Origin: Variovorax guangxiensis
GTDB taxonomy: Bacteria > Pseudomonadota > Gammaproteobacteria > Burkholderiales > Burkholderiaceae_C
Length of the DNA: 53,479 nt
Direction: 5' to 3'
Assembly (NCBI RefSeq): GCF_003952165.1
Contig: NZ_RXFT01000026.1
Location: 1 to 53,479 of the forward strand
Under the pieces are notes generated by a model, which saw nothing but the letters and a program-made list of their open reading frames with translations, was not told the DNA's origin and did no database searches. The translations under genes were made by a program, and so were the position numbers. Positions 32,139 through 41,781 of this stretch are shown here, one piece after another (the stretch's first letter is position 1; each line of letters begins with the position of its first letter).

Positions 32139-33382
32139 GCTGTCCTTTCGGAGCGATGCAGCGTGGCATCGCCGAACCGTGCCGCCAGCTTCGCAACTGG
32201 GTCGAAGTGAACTTCGGCCACGTAGCGTTGCTTACTGATCGGCTTGTCGTTGTCGTCGAATTCGACGTGCGCCACCATGTGCACGATCACGTCGATGGTC
32301 AGCGCCACCAGGCGTTTCAACGCGTCAGCGTCATAGATCGTGGCCTGCTCGTGTTCCTTGCACATGAACACGTACCGCTCGGTGGCCAACGCACAAGACT
32401 CCGCGTGGTACGAGGTGATGGAACCGCTGTGCCCGGTGGTCAGCAGCTTGAGGAAGTCGAAGGCCTCGCCACCGCGCAACTCGGCCAGCAGCACACGGTC
32501 CGGCATCATCCGCATGTTGGCCGCGATGAGGTCAGTCGGTGTGACCTTGGCAACGCCCTGGCCGCCCTTCGAGTACAGAAGGTGCACGCGGTCGTCGTGC
32601 CCCGGCAAGAACAGCTCCCGCACGTCCTCGATGGTCACGATCCGCTGCATGGCCGGAATGCTCTGGCACATCGCCTTCATCAAAGTCGTCTTGCCAGATC
32701 CGGTATCGCCGACTACGGCGATGTTCTTCCGCTCGCGGACCGCCAGCTTGAAGAACTCCATGAGGCGGTTGGCCTCAAGGTGCTCGATCAGTCGTCGGTC
32801 CATGGGCGACAGGTCGTTGCGCCGTGCATCAAGCTGCTTCGAGCGGCCCCACAGGAAACGATCGAATGCGCCTTCGGCCTGGTATTCCGAGAGTGGCTTG
32901 ATCGACTCGCCAGGGATGCGGATTGAAATCGAAATGGTTTCCGGCTCGACTGCCGGGGACAAAACGACCTGAATCCGTTCACCGTCGGGCAGGCGCGCCG
33001 ACATGATCGGCTTCATCGGACCTATTTCCTGATCCGTGAAGGTTGCGATCGTCTGTGCAAGCGCCACCAGCCGCTTCAGGGTCAGCTCGGGCGCGTCAAT
33101 GCGGTGCCGGGCTGCGCCGGCCACCACAATCACCTTGCCCGGCTCGTTGACAAAGATGTCGGTCGCGCCCGGCATGTCGAGAAACGGCCGGAACGGCCGC
33201 ATCAGTTCGCGCACCATCGCATCCCGGCCGAGAAGACCGTTGCTGCGATTGGAAGGTGCGGCGTTCACCGGCATCACGTCGCCAACCTGACGCGTGATAA
33301 GGCCTGTGTGAAGCGCCTGAACGACACGCTCAGACGCACCACTTTGAGCGGGCTTGCCCACCTCAACGGGGTCGAAGCGCAT
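32135..33382 (-). CDS. virB11: VirB11 traffic ATPase
   Basis: A 415-residue hexameric ATPase of the type IV secretion inner-membrane complex. Walker A GDTGSGKT (225-232), an Asp box (IVTIEDVREL), and the His box region TGHSGSITSYHAES. ATG 33382 overlaps the last codons of virB10 by 20 bases; a start at 33406 is possible. It is longer than the usual ~340 residues owing to N- and C-terminal extensions. Confidence 0.94.
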   Translation of the reverse strand: MRFDPVEVGKPAQSGASERVVQALHTGLITRQVGDVMPVNAAPSNRSNGLLGRDAMVRELMRPFRPFLDMPGATDIFVNEPGKVIVVAGAARHRIDAPELTLKRLVALAQTIATFTDQEIGPMKPIMSARLPDGERIQVVLSPAVEPETISISIRIPGESIKPLSEYQAEGAFDRFLWGRSKQLDARRNDLSPMDRRLIEHLEANRLMEFFKLAVRERKNIAVVGDTGSGKTTLMKAMCQSIPAMQRIVTIEDVRELFLPGHDDRVHLLYSKGGQGVAKVTPTDLIAANMRMMPDRVLLAELRGGEAFDFLKLLTTGHSGSITSYHAESCALATERYVFMCKEHEQATIYDADALKRLVALTIDVIVHMVAHVEFDDNDKPISKQRYVAEVHFDPVAKLAARFGDATLHRSERTA

Positions 33383-34787
33383 ACACCGTCCCGAAGTCAA
33401 GATCACGCGCCACGAAGATCGAAGCCCGGTCGCCCTGGTTCTTGTAGAGCGTCGGCTTGATGTTGATGGTGCTGGCCAGAATCTTTTCGGCCAGGCTGCT
33501 GCCGGTCTGCTGGCTGTTCTGTAGCACGACCGTGCCGCCCTGCGCAGTCGTTCCAGTGCCGGTCGACCTACCCGCTTCCGTCGTCTTGTAGGCGATCGCG
33601 TCCTGCACCAGTGAAAGCATCACAGCCGCGCCGATACGCTCGAACCAATGGTTGTCGATGTAGCCATCCAGACCGGAAGTGCCCAGGCTGTCAGCGGCCG
33701 GCGAATTCAGGTTCATCACGACACCATTCGGCGTCTTCACCCGCGTCCACAGCACGAAGATGCGCTTCTGGCCCTGCTGCATCGCTGACATGTATTCGCC
33801 AGTCGCTTCCGAGCCGCGCTCCAATAGAAGCACGCGCCCGTTGTCGCTGTACACGTCCGAGCTGATGACGCAGGTCGCCATGCCAGTCACCTCGTTCACA
33901 AGGCGCATCGACAGACCGCAGTCGATCGTCCGGCCCTTCGGCAAGATCATGTTGCGATCGCCCAGCATCCCGGCCTGGACCATCGGCGTCGCCGAGGGCG
34001 TCAACAAACTTCCGATCGAGCCTTGAGGGCTCGCCGCGCCGCCACCGCCGCCGCCAGTGCCACCAGCGCCACCAAGATTGACCGTGCTGCCTGGTGCGCT
34101 GCCGAAGCCGCCCGCCGCTTGCTGCCCGGTCGTCTTGCCGAGAATGTCTTGAACCATTGCCAGCGTTTGCATCGACCGCTCCGACGGGCCAGCAGGCGCG
34201 GCACCGGCCAATGGCTTGCTCGGCACTGGAACGATCACATCGCCCGCATACCGACTCGGTGGTGGCGTTGTGGCAGCGCCCTGCGGCTGCTGCGCGCCGC
34301 TTTTGACCTCCGGCACGACCTTCGCAGGCCCGCCAGGGGAAATCACGCGCCCGTCCTTGCACACGCGCATCGCTTGCCCCGACGGCGCCAGCATTGCGTT
34401 GCCGTCGGGCCCGACCAGCACCACGCCAGGCGTGCCGTCATCGCATGGGCCACCCTTGGCATCGATCTTCGGTGCGCTCTCGGCAAACTGGGGATCGCTG
34501 TCGAACTTCCTGCGCAGCCCGACAAGAGCGGGTCGGTTCTCGTTCTTGTCGTCCTTCGATGCCGCCGCGTCGCGGGCATTCGAGAACGCACGCCACTTGT
34601 TAACCGCGAACAAGCCGCCCACCAGCACGATCGCGAGCAGAAGGACCACGAAGATGACCTTCGGCAGCATGTTGCTCGAAGAGCCGCCCCGCGAGTTGAC
34701 CGACACGATGCCCAAGTCAGCCGGCTGGCCCGTTGCGCCTGACGAGCTGATTGCCGCGCCCGTGCCGTTGTTGTTGTCTGTTGCCAT
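33363..34787 (-). CDS. virB10: VirB10 channel protein
   Basis: A 474-residue protein with a short cytoplasmic N-terminus, one membrane helix (about 42-65), a Pro/Gly-rich periplasmic linker with a glycine run (~245-257), and the conserved C-terminal beta domain (MILPKGRTIDCGLSMRLVNE..RVLLLERGSEATGEY..RIFVLWTRVKTPNGVVM). It spans both membranes and forms the core complex with VirB9. Confidence 0.95.
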   Translation of the reverse strand: MATDNNNGTGAAISSSGATGQPADLGIVSVNSRGGSSSNMLPKVIFVVLLLAIVLVGGLFAVNKWRAFSNARDAAASKDDKNENRPALVGLRRKFDSDPQFAESAPKIDAKGGPCDDGTPGVVLVGPDGNAMLAPSGQAMRVCKDGRVISPGGPAKVVPEVKSGAQQPQGAATTPPPSRYAGDVIVPVPSKPLAGAAPAGPSERSMQTLAMVQDILGKTTGQQAAGGFGSAPGSTVNLGGAGGTGGGGGGAASPQGSIGSLLTPSATPMVQAGMLGDRNMILPKGRTIDCGLSMRLVNEVTGMATCVISSDVYSDNGRVLLLERGSEATGEYMSAMQQGQKRIFVLWTRVKTPNGVVMNLNSPAADSLGTSGLDGYIDNHWFERIGAAVMLSLVQDAIAYKTTEAGRSTGTGTTAQGGTVVLQNSQQTGSSLAEKILASTINIKPTLYKNQGDRASIFVARDLDFGTVYALRPR

Positions 34788-34797
34788 GTTCTCTCCC

Positions 34798-35670
34798 TTA
34801 CCGGATTTCGCGCTTCAGGCCATCGACCGTCACACCATCCTTCGGTGCGACGCCGAACGGGTCGTATGCGTCATTCCAGACGCCCACAGTCGCCTCCCCG
34901 AGGCGCAGCACGAAGCGCCTCCCGGTCCGTTCCACGACCGCAAGATCACCTTCCATGTGGAAGTTGACGCGGCCCTCTTCTTCGGACGGCGAGATGTAGT
35001 AAATGGAAGGGACTTCCCTGTTCGCAGGGAACTGGAAGTAGGTGAAGCGGCCGTCGTCGAAAACGAGCGTGGGCGCAATCTCGTCGCTGCCCTTGAGTAC
35101 CTGCATCGAGTACTTCCAGTTCCTCGGAACCGGCTTCGCCGTCTTCACCAGCTCGTCCACCACGGCCTTCTCGTTCACAGGAGCCGGCGTCCCAGAGAGC
35201 GCGAGCACCGAAGCCAGCGGCGGCAGCTCGATCGGATAGCGAAAGATGACGCGAAACATCGGCTCCGCCGTGAGCTTTCCGGCCCGGCCGGTCGGCGAAT
35301 CCTTGAGCACCTTGAACTCGAAGCTGTAGTCGCGCTTGTTCGTCTTCAGCTCAAGGTTGTTCGCCGTCGCGTTGTCTTTGGGCTTTACCCAAATCTGATT
35401 GGTGCCGATGTCGGCGCGCACGCACCACTCCGACTGCGGGTTCGAGCAGTCGGCCGGGAAGCCAGTCGCCGCGACCTCGATCTTTTCGTCGTCAGCGAGG
35501 ATCAGTCGCGTGACGGCACCACGCCGGGTCGACACCACCGTCACGTCGTCTTTCTTGAAGGTGACGTAGCGCACGCGGGGGTCAAGATCGCTCGCCACCG
35601 GAAGGTCGGCCGCATGCACAGCCGCGCCAGCGGTAAGGGCCATGAGCACGCTTGCAAAGAGCTTTTTCAT
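34798..35670 (-). CDS. virB9: VirB9 outer-membrane core protein
   Basis: A 290-residue protein: signal peptide MKKLFASVLMALTAGAAVHA, N-terminal domain with DLDPRVRYVTF, and C-terminal domain (APTLVFDDGRFTYFQFPANREVPSIYYI) that assembles with VirB10. ATG 35670 is preferred over GTG 35682 because it starts the signal peptide. Confidence 0.94.
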   Translation of the reverse strand: MKKLFASVLMALTAGAAVHAADLPVASDLDPRVRYVTFKKDDVTVVSTRRGAVTRLILADDEKIEVAATGFPADCSNPQSEWCVRADIGTNQIWVKPKDNATANNLELKTNKRDYSFEFKVLKDSPTGRAGKLTAEPMFRVIFRYPIELPPLASVLALSGTPAPVNEKAVVDELVKTAKPVPRNWKYSMQVLKGSDEIAPTLVFDDGRFTYFQFPANREVPSIYYISPSEEEGRVNFHMEGDLAVVERTGRRFVLRLGEATVGVWNDAYDPFGVAPKDGVTVDGLKREIR

Positions 35671-35678
35671 GGTCGACC

Positions 35679-36419
35679 TCACTGCGGCACCGCCGCGGGC
35701 TTGACGGTCGGCAGAGGCGTCGCCGCTTCGGCGTCGACGCGGTACGCGACCACGCGATAGCCGAGCGGATTGGCAATGAGATCCTTCTCCTTGCCGAACA
35801 TCGACGGCTTGTATTCAAACGCCATCGTCGAGACGAAATACTGCGGCGGGTCGGCCACGTCGGCCTCTTGCCGCTTCGCGACCTTCTCGAAGCGCACCAC
35901 AGCCTTCGTGCTCACGTCGTCGTGCGAGAGCGTGACGCTCAGCACCTTCACGCGCATTTCGACCGACTGGCCGAATTTCTTGTCTCGCGCATTGCCACCC
36001 TCGTACAGCTTTGCGTACTCGCGGCCCACCTCGTCGGAGCTGAGAGCTAGCACTGTGTCGTAGTCGTTCTGGAGCAGCTTCCAGCTATACGACTCACGGG
36101 CGACGACATAGGTCTGCGCCCAGTGCTTGTCTGTCAGCTCCTGGTACCCGACGGCTGCGCGGTCATCCGTGGCGCTCACCAATTCGACATTGCCTGTCGC
36201 CTTATCGACTGCGAAGACGTATGGCACGACGCGCTTGAAAGGCGCCATCGTTGCCATACCGCCGACTGCCACGAGGGCAAGCAGCGAACAGGCTCCAGCA
36301 ACAATCCAAGCGCGGCGCTCAGACTTCTCGCTGCGGGTCTGGCGATCGGCTTCCCAATCCCTCCCGGCCTTGTAGAAGCGGGATTCCTCCCCCGCCTGGA
36401 CTGTGTTTTTGTCAACCAT
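35679..36419 (-). CDS. virB8: VirB8 inner-membrane assembly factor
   Basis: A 246-residue protein with one membrane helix near residues 36-57 and the periplasmic NTF2-like VirB8 domain (FKRVVPYVFAVDKATGNVE.., YVVARESYSWKLLQNDY). ATG 36419 has GGGGAG upstream. Confidence 0.93.
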   Translation of the reverse strand: MVDKNTVQAGEESRFYKAGRDWEADRQTRSEKSERRAWIVAGACSLLALVAVGGMATMAPFKRVVPYVFAVDKATGNVELVSATDDRAAVGYQELTDKHWAQTYVVARESYSWKLLQNDYDTVLALSSDEVGREYAKLYEGGNARDKKFGQSVEMRVKVLSVTLSHDDVSTKAVVRFEKVAKRQEADVADPPQYFVSTMAFEYKPSMFGKEKDLIANPLGYRVVAYRVDAEAATPLPTVKPAAVPQ

Positions 36420-36451
36420 GTGAACTCCCCGGATTGCAAATGCCACGCGTA

Positions 36452-37204
36452 TCAGCGCGGCGTGTAGGTGAAGGTGTCTGCCGTCGTGTTGGTGCGCGAA
36501 AGGGTCTTCAGTTCGCGTTCCTTGATGGCCTGCTGCGCCGCGCGGTCCTGCGCGATCGCCATCTGGTTCATCAACTGCACGCGGTTCTGGTCGTTGCTGA
36601 CCTGCGTGTTCTCGGCAGCGATGCGTGCTTGCAGCTCGGCAATGGCCTTGGGGTCACTGGTCGAGTTGATCTGGCTTTGCAGCGTCTGAATCTGCCCCGT
36701 GCGCTGCGAGATAAGGTCCAGCGCGCTTTGAGCGTTGGCCAGGAGCTGCGACGTGTTGTTCAGGAATGATTGGCACGAGGTCAGATCGCTGCCGGTGCGA
36801 CCTTCGCAGTTGTAGATCAGGCTCGATTGCCGCTGCGATTGGCCGGCGCTCGACAGCCCGTTCAGGCCCGCCGACTGGATCGTCTTGTAGGCCGACATGA
36901 GGGAGGCCGCGTCGGGAACGGCCTGCTTCAGCAGCGGGTTGTTCGCGATGTCGCCAAGATTGCGGTTGCCAGTGAGCGCCTGGTACTGCTGCTTCATCTG
37001 GTCCAGCTGGCTTTTCATCGTGGTGATCTGTTCAGCCATCTGGCTGTACTGCTCACCCCACGCGATGACCTCCTGAATCGCCTGCGCCAGGTTGGCTGCA
37101 TCGAGCACGGGAATGCCGGCATGCGCCGGCGCCGTGACGCCGACCATGCCCGTTGCGATAGCGATCGACGCGACCAGCTTCTTCAATTGCTTGACTACTT
37201 TCAT
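36452..37204 (-). CDS. virB5: VirB5 pilus-tip protein
   Basis: A 250-residue secreted protein (signal ending APAHA) with a long helical bundle (QAIQEVIAWGEQYSQMAEQIT..LDQMKQQYQALTGNRNLGDI), typical of VirB5/TraC-type minor pilins. Two cysteines (CEGRTGSDLTSC) could form a disulfide. In this operon it comes after virB6, unlike the Agrobacterium order. Confidence 0.9.
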   Translation of the reverse strand: MKVVKQLKKLVASIAIATGMVGVTAPAHAGIPVLDAANLAQAIQEVIAWGEQYSQMAEQITTMKSQLDQMKQQYQALTGNRNLGDIANNPLLKQAVPDAASLMSAYKTIQSAGLNGLSSAGQSQRQSSLIYNCEGRTGSDLTSCQSFLNNTSQLLANAQSALDLISQRTGQIQTLQSQINSTSDPKAIAELQARIAAENTQVSNDQNRVQLMNQMAIAQDRAAQQAIKERELKTLSRTNTTADTFTYTPR

Positions 37205-37206
37205 GC

Positions 37207-38274
37207 TTAACCTCTCTGTGTTGATGACCTACGGATGTTTGAAACGACATTGCGCTGGTAGAGCGGGCGGCCAGAGCCTCCCGAACCACCAGTGCCGCTC
37301 TCGTTCCCTGAGCGACCTCCACCACCGCTGCCGCCACCACCCCCACCGCCGCCGCCGCCGCCGCTGGTGATTTCGCCGCCGCCAGTCGGCGAGGCCTTGG
37401 GAGGTGGGCCGTCCTTCTTCCCGGCCACGGAATTCATGATTGCCCGCCCGATTTCTCGGCCGATGCCCTGGATCGACACGCCGCCTGACAGCGCGCTTGC
37501 CAGTTGATTGAGGTTCAGCATCACGACCGCGAGCGCTGCCGACACGAGCAGCAGTGAGCACGCATCGCGGACCACGTTGGTCGTGTCCACGTTGCCCTTC
37601 ATGGAGTTCGCGTACTGGCTCGCGAAGTCGGTCAGCATCGAAATGCTGGCTGCGATCAACACGTTGAGCAGCACGTAGTGCAGGGCTTGCCCGATCCAGC
37701 TTTCCGTGTACTTCTGGGTTGGCGGGAACATCGAGCACACGATGAAGATCGGGCCGACGGCCAGCACCAGGGCCAGCACCACCTTCGCCAGGAGGTACAT
37801 GCCCAGGCCCACGACGAACAAGAAAGCCTGTGCGAGCGCGACGATCGCTGCCGCAGCCAGCAGGCTGAAGTTGGGCCAGAAGCCGGTCGTGGCCTGGCTC
37901 CAGAGCTGCTGCCCCAGCTCGTCATAGGGCTGCGCCATGTTGTCGACGAGTTGGCCAATCGAGGTGACGCCGCCCATCGCCTGCGTCATGCCCTCTTGCA
38001 GGCCCTGGATCATCTGAATTGCCGAGCCCTGGTATTCACCAGCACTCAGCGCAATTCCAGCGATGAAGGCGATCTTGAAAGACTTCCACAAGAACGTGTG
38101 CAGCGAGTCGTTCGCCTCGCCGCGCATGATCGCGTAGCCCATCATCAGGACGTACACCGTGACACAGGTCAGGACGACGGGCGTGAGGATGCCGATCAGC
38201 GCCCCGCTCTTGCTGGTCACATAGTTGTTGAGCAGCAGGTCAATTGCGGCCTCAAGCTTGGTAGCAATGCCCAT
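37207..38274 (-). CDS. virB6: VirB6 polytopic channel protein
   Basis: A 355-residue protein with five or six membrane helices, the VirB6/TrbL pattern (ALIGILTPVVLTCVTVYVLMMGYAIMRG, then LFVVGLGMYLLAKVVLALVLAVGPIFI). The C-terminal ~75 residues are Gly/Ser-rich and probably disordered. It touches the lipoprotein gene upstream and virB5 downstream without gaps. Confidence 0.92.
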   Translation of the reverse strand: MGIATKLEAAIDLLLNNYVTSKSGALIGILTPVVLTCVTVYVLMMGYAIMRGEANDSLHTFLWKSFKIAFIAGIALSAGEYQGSAIQMIQGLQEGMTQAMGGVTSIGQLVDNMAQPYDELGQQLWSQATTGFWPNFSLLAAAAIVALAQAFLFVVGLGMYLLAKVVLALVLAVGPIFIVCSMFPPTQKYTESWIGQALHYVLLNVLIAASISMLTDFASQYANSMKGNVDTTNVVRDACSLLLVSAALAVVMLNLNQLASALSGGVSIQGIGREIGRAIMNSVAGKKDGPPPKASPTGGGEITSGGGGGGGGGGGSGGGGRSGNESGTGGSGGSGRPLYQRNVVSNIRRSSTQRG

Positions 38275-38550
38275 TTAATTGCCTCCAGCCTTTTTCGCCG
38301 CTTCAGGAAAATATTTCGGGTTCGGCTTGTATTCGAATTCCTTGTTCTTGCCTTTGGCCGGGGGCGCCACTGGTGCCGGAGCAACGGGCGCGGACGCCGG
38401 CGCCGCTGGCGCTGCGGCAGGCGGCTTGAACTCGAATTTGTCGTTGGTCGTTTCAGTCCGGCGAACGACCTCAGAATCGACCTTGGTGCAGCCCATGACT
38501 GCTACCAAGGCCATTGCGGCAACGCCGCCCCAAACGTGTGTATTGCGCAT
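38275..38550 (-). CDS. small T4SS lipoprotein (VirB7- or Eex-like)
   Basis: A 91-residue lipoprotein, with lipobox VMGC near residue 21, then a charged start (TKVDSEVVRRTETTNDKFEF) and a Pro/Ala-rich tail. Position between virB4 and virB6 suggests VirB7 (outer-membrane core) or an entry-exclusion lipoprotein as in IncN/W plasmids. The sequence alone does not decide. Confidence 0.75.
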   Translation of the reverse strand: MRNTHVWGGVAAMALVAVMGCTKVDSEVVRRTETTNDKFEFKPPAAAPAAPASAPVAPAPVAPPAKGKNKEFEYKPNPKYFPEAAKKAGGN

Positions 38551-38558
38551 GCTGCCCC

Positions 38559-40997
38559 CTACGATTTCGCGAGTGCACGGCGCTCGCTGACTCGCCGATG
38601 GAAAAGAGGAAGCCAGTCCTGCGGGTCATCGCCGACTTTTTCCCGGATGTCGTCGAGCAATTCGACGTTCTCGGATGTGCCGGAAATGACGTTCAGGATG
38701 TCGTCCATGCCGCCCAAGTCGTATTGCACGATCGCCGAACGGTGGCCTTGCTTGACCAAGAACATGCGGCTCGTCTCGCCGAGATTCTTGATAATGTCAA
38801 ATTCCGCTTCCGTGACCTTGAATCCTTCAACGTAGTCTTTGCGGTCCGCGCGAGGATTCGGCAAATAGATCTGTGTCACGCTCTGCTCGACCATCGTTTT
38901 GCCGATACGGTGCGTTAGCACGTCCGAGGGGGACTGTGTGACGAATACACCGAGGCCAGATTGCTTGCGAATGGTCTTCTGCTTGTTCAACGCGAAATCA
39001 CTGAACATTTCATCCATCAGAGGCTTCCAGAATTCCTCCATGATGTAAATCAATGGCTGACCATTGATTAGCGTCTCGGTGATGTGCAGCAGGTACGCCA
39101 TGATTGGCGTGCGCACTTCTGGGTCGTCGAGAAAATCGGTGTAGTCGTATCCGAAAATCTTCGCCGTCGTGAAATCCTGATTGTCGATTTCGTTGTCGAA
39201 CACCCAGCCGAGTGGTTGGCCGCGCGTCCATTTTTGGAGGCGATCCCGGAGGCTGTTGTCGCCTGTCCCTGTCAGCACTTGATAGACAGCGGAAAGCGAT
39301 CGCACGCGGTGCGTGACCTGATCGCTCATCACTGTGCGAACAGCATTACTGACGACGATTTGTTCCCGCGCCGTCAGGCCCACCTCGTCGTCGCCCTTCA
39401 GGAGCTGCTTGACCAGTCGCTCGCAAAAGGAAATGTTCTCTTCCGTCAGATCGAATTGGAATGGGTTAAAACCAGTCGGCTCGCCGCGTTTGAGGGCAAA
39501 ATATTTGCCGCCCATTGCGCGAATGCCGATTTCCATACCGCGATCTTTATCGAAGGCAACAACCCGAAGGCCGTAATACTTCGTCGCGAACATGATGAGG
39601 CCCATTTGCAGCGTCGTCTTACCCGAGCCCGTCGTGCCGCAAATGAAGGTGTTGCCCGCGTACTTTTCATCGACCGAATCCTTGTCTTCCGGCGAGACAT
39701 GGAAATTCAGATAGAACGGCTGGCCGCTGGGCGTCTTGAGAAGAGCCAATGCCTCGCCCCACGGGTTGCCATTGCGCTTGCCGCGTGCGAAATTGTGAAG
39801 CGGGCTCAGCGCTGCGAAATTCCGGCTGGTGATTTGCGCCTCCCGAGGGCGCATCGTCCAATTGCCCGGCAATTGCGCGAACCAGGCGCATTCAGGGATC
39901 GCGTCGATCACCGACAGCTTGAATCCCGCGTCGTCCTGAAGGATCGTGCGCGCTGACGACATGTTCTTCGCGACCTCGCCCAGCGACTGTCCGAAGATCG
40001 CGAGCGTGTAGTGGTACTCGCCCATGTCGTACTCACCGCTCTTCACGTCTTTCAGCGCCTGCGTCAATTGCTCAACGTCGTCAGTGCCAGCGTCTTCTGA
40101 TGCTCGCAGTTGCCCTTGCTGGCGCTCCAGGCCGTCCATGGCATCTCGCTTGTTTTTGATCGAGAAGCTTTGCGACTCGATGTATTCGTAGTCGCCATAC
40201 AGGATGCCGTTATTCATCCCCGGCTCGGAGAGCTTGGGATAGTCCTGAAAATCCAGAAAGCCCACGAACTTCTGCGCGTTGGGATGCCAGATTTGCAGCA
40301 TTCCGTTCTTGTCGCCGAAATGAAGCCGCGACGTAGGCAGGTATTCGCCGATATCCGCGCGCTGCATGGGAATGTCCTCCCACACTCCATTGACCAGAAA
40401 GCCGAGGAAGCCCAACATTTCCGAATAAACCTTGCCATCTTTTTTAAAGCTGCCAAGGCGCTCTGGTTCATAGCGCTTCAAGCTCGACTCGACCTGCTTG
40501 GCCATGTCGTCCAAGGTGTCCAGGTCTTCCTGCTCCTTTTCGCGAATTTGCGAGATTGAACGAACGGCCATCCGCTTGAGGAAATTGCCAGCGCGCGACG
40601 TGGTGGGCCGATAAATCACCGTCAAATAAAGCTCGGTGGCCATTTGCCGGTGATTGTCGAAGGACTTGTAATACCGCTCGTTGAAGTCCCGGCAGAAATC
40701 GTTCTCGAACGTGCCCCCCAGGCGCTCGCGCACGACACGTCGCACTTTGTGCGTCCAAACAGCGAAGTGCCCGCCACCGAGCGCCTTCAGGAAATTGTTG
40801 AGTCCTTCCTTGCGAATGGCAATTTCGGTGGGGTCTGAAGTCTCGAAGGAAATTCCTTCGAGACGCCAGGTCGCCATGTAGTCGCCGTTCCGCTTCAGCT
40901 TAATCACATTGGGCGCCACATGGGTTCCCATCGGGATGTAATCCGAAGACGGAATCTGCGCATCCGCCACTTCTTTGATTTGTGCCGTCGCTCTCAT
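38559..40997 (-). CDS. virB4: VirB4 ATPase
   Basis: An 812-residue ATPase powering pilus assembly and transfer. Walker A GTTGSGKT lies near residue 455 and Walker B near YIMEEFWKPL. ATG 40997 overlaps the virB3 stop (ATGA); the open frame continues across virB3 but is only a shadow there. Confidence 0.95.
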   Translation of the reverse strand: MRATAQIKEVADAQIPSSDYIPMGTHVAPNVIKLKRNGDYMATWRLEGISFETSDPTEIAIRKEGLNNFLKALGGGHFAVWTHKVRRVVRERLGGTFENDFCRDFNERYYKSFDNHRQMATELYLTVIYRPTTSRAGNFLKRMAVRSISQIREKEQEDLDTLDDMAKQVESSLKRYEPERLGSFKKDGKVYSEMLGFLGFLVNGVWEDIPMQRADIGEYLPTSRLHFGDKNGMLQIWHPNAQKFVGFLDFQDYPKLSEPGMNNGILYGDYEYIESQSFSIKNKRDAMDGLERQQGQLRASEDAGTDDVEQLTQALKDVKSGEYDMGEYHYTLAIFGQSLGEVAKNMSSARTILQDDAGFKLSVIDAIPECAWFAQLPGNWTMRPREAQITSRNFAALSPLHNFARGKRNGNPWGEALALLKTPSGQPFYLNFHVSPEDKDSVDEKYAGNTFICGTTGSGKTTLQMGLIMFATKYYGLRVVAFDKDRGMEIGIRAMGGKYFALKRGEPTGFNPFQFDLTEENISFCERLVKQLLKGDDEVGLTAREQIVVSNAVRTVMSDQVTHRVRSLSAVYQVLTGTGDNSLRDRLQKWTRGQPLGWVFDNEIDNQDFTTAKIFGYDYTDFLDDPEVRTPIMAYLLHITETLINGQPLIYIMEEFWKPLMDEMFSDFALNKQKTIRKQSGLGVFVTQSPSDVLTHRIGKTMVEQSVTQIYLPNPRADRKDYVEGFKVTEAEFDIIKNLGETSRMFLVKQGHRSAIVQYDLGGMDDILNVISGTSENVELLDDIREKVGDDPQDWLPLFHRRVSERRALAKS

Positions 40998-41329
40998 GAT
41001 TTCCGCCGTTTGTATCGAATGGGTGAATAGGATGCAGCGCCCCACAATTGCCGCCCTGCCCGGTGCCGGAATCGCATACGTGCGCGCATCAGCACCTGAC
41101 GAAGACGCTGGTCGTCTTTTTTCGTCATTTGCCGAAGCGTGATGCAAATGGGCACGTACACAATTCCGAGGAACAGCGAGACATACGGGCTCACCAGATA
41201 GAACGTCCAGACCGCAAGGATCATGAACGAGCCTGTCACCAGCAGAAATGGAATCGTGGGCACGCCCATGAACATTGCTGGCCTCGTGCACCCCTTGAAA
41301 ATGGGGTCGCTAAATCCCTCGACTTGCAT
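40994..41329 (-). CDS. virB3: VirB3 inner-membrane protein
   Basis: A 111-residue protein starting MQVEGFSDPIFKGCTRPAMFMGVP, the VirB3 signature, followed by two close membrane helices (25-65). It works with VirB4, to which it is translationally coupled. Confidence 0.92.
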   Translation of the reverse strand: MQVEGFSDPIFKGCTRPAMFMGVPTIPFLLVTGSFMILAVWTFYLVSPYVSLFLGIVYVPICITLRQMTKKDDQRLRQVLMRARMRFRHRAGRQLWGAASYSPIRYKRRKS

Positions 41330-41335
41330 GGTGGC

Positions 41336-41653
41336 TTAATTAATCAGCCAAGCTGCAATACCGGCCGCGCCGCCAACGATGATGCCGCCGATCACGATGT
41401 TGGAGATTTCCGACCACTTGGCGTGCTGGAATGCCATCTTGAAACCCGCCCACATTAGGGCAATCGTGAAGCAGGTCACTGCGACACCGACCAACACCGT
41501 CTGGATGTTTTGCATCACGGTATTGACCTTGCTGATCTGCGCAAACGCAGGGCTTGTAGCCAATGCCATTGCGCCGGCAGCTGCCGCCATCACTAGCCCT
41601 TTGCGATTTGACTTCCCGAAAATGGCCAAAGCGGCCTGAACATTCTTTTTCAC
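41336..41653 (-). CDS. virB2: VirB2 major pilin
   Basis: A 105-residue pre-pilin with a long signal sequence (ending SPAFA) and two hydrophobic helices (VLVGVAVTCFTIALMWAGFKM and IVIGGIIVGGAAGIAAWL), the VirB2 layout. I chose GTG 41653 because GAGAGG sits upstream and the length fits the family. Confidence 0.9.
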   Translation of the reverse strand: MKKNVQAALAIFGKSNRKGLVMAAAAGAMALATSPAFAQISKVNTVMQNIQTVLVGVAVTCFTIALMWAGFKMAFQHAKWSEISNIVIGGIIVGGAAGIAAWLIN

Positions 41654-41781
41654 TGAATACCTCTCTGAGTGAGTGCCTTGAAATGACGCATCGCGTCCGC
41701 TAAATGAAATTTCAATTGGATGGGTTAACGAGTTTTCGTATCTCGATAAGCTCTCCTTTCCGTGAATTGCCCGCACCTGGC

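Noticed and set aside
40998..41291. N-terminal extension of virB4 to an ATG at 41291
   Set aside because: It lies wholly inside virB3 in another frame; ATG 40997 gives the usual ATGA coupling and the family's start.
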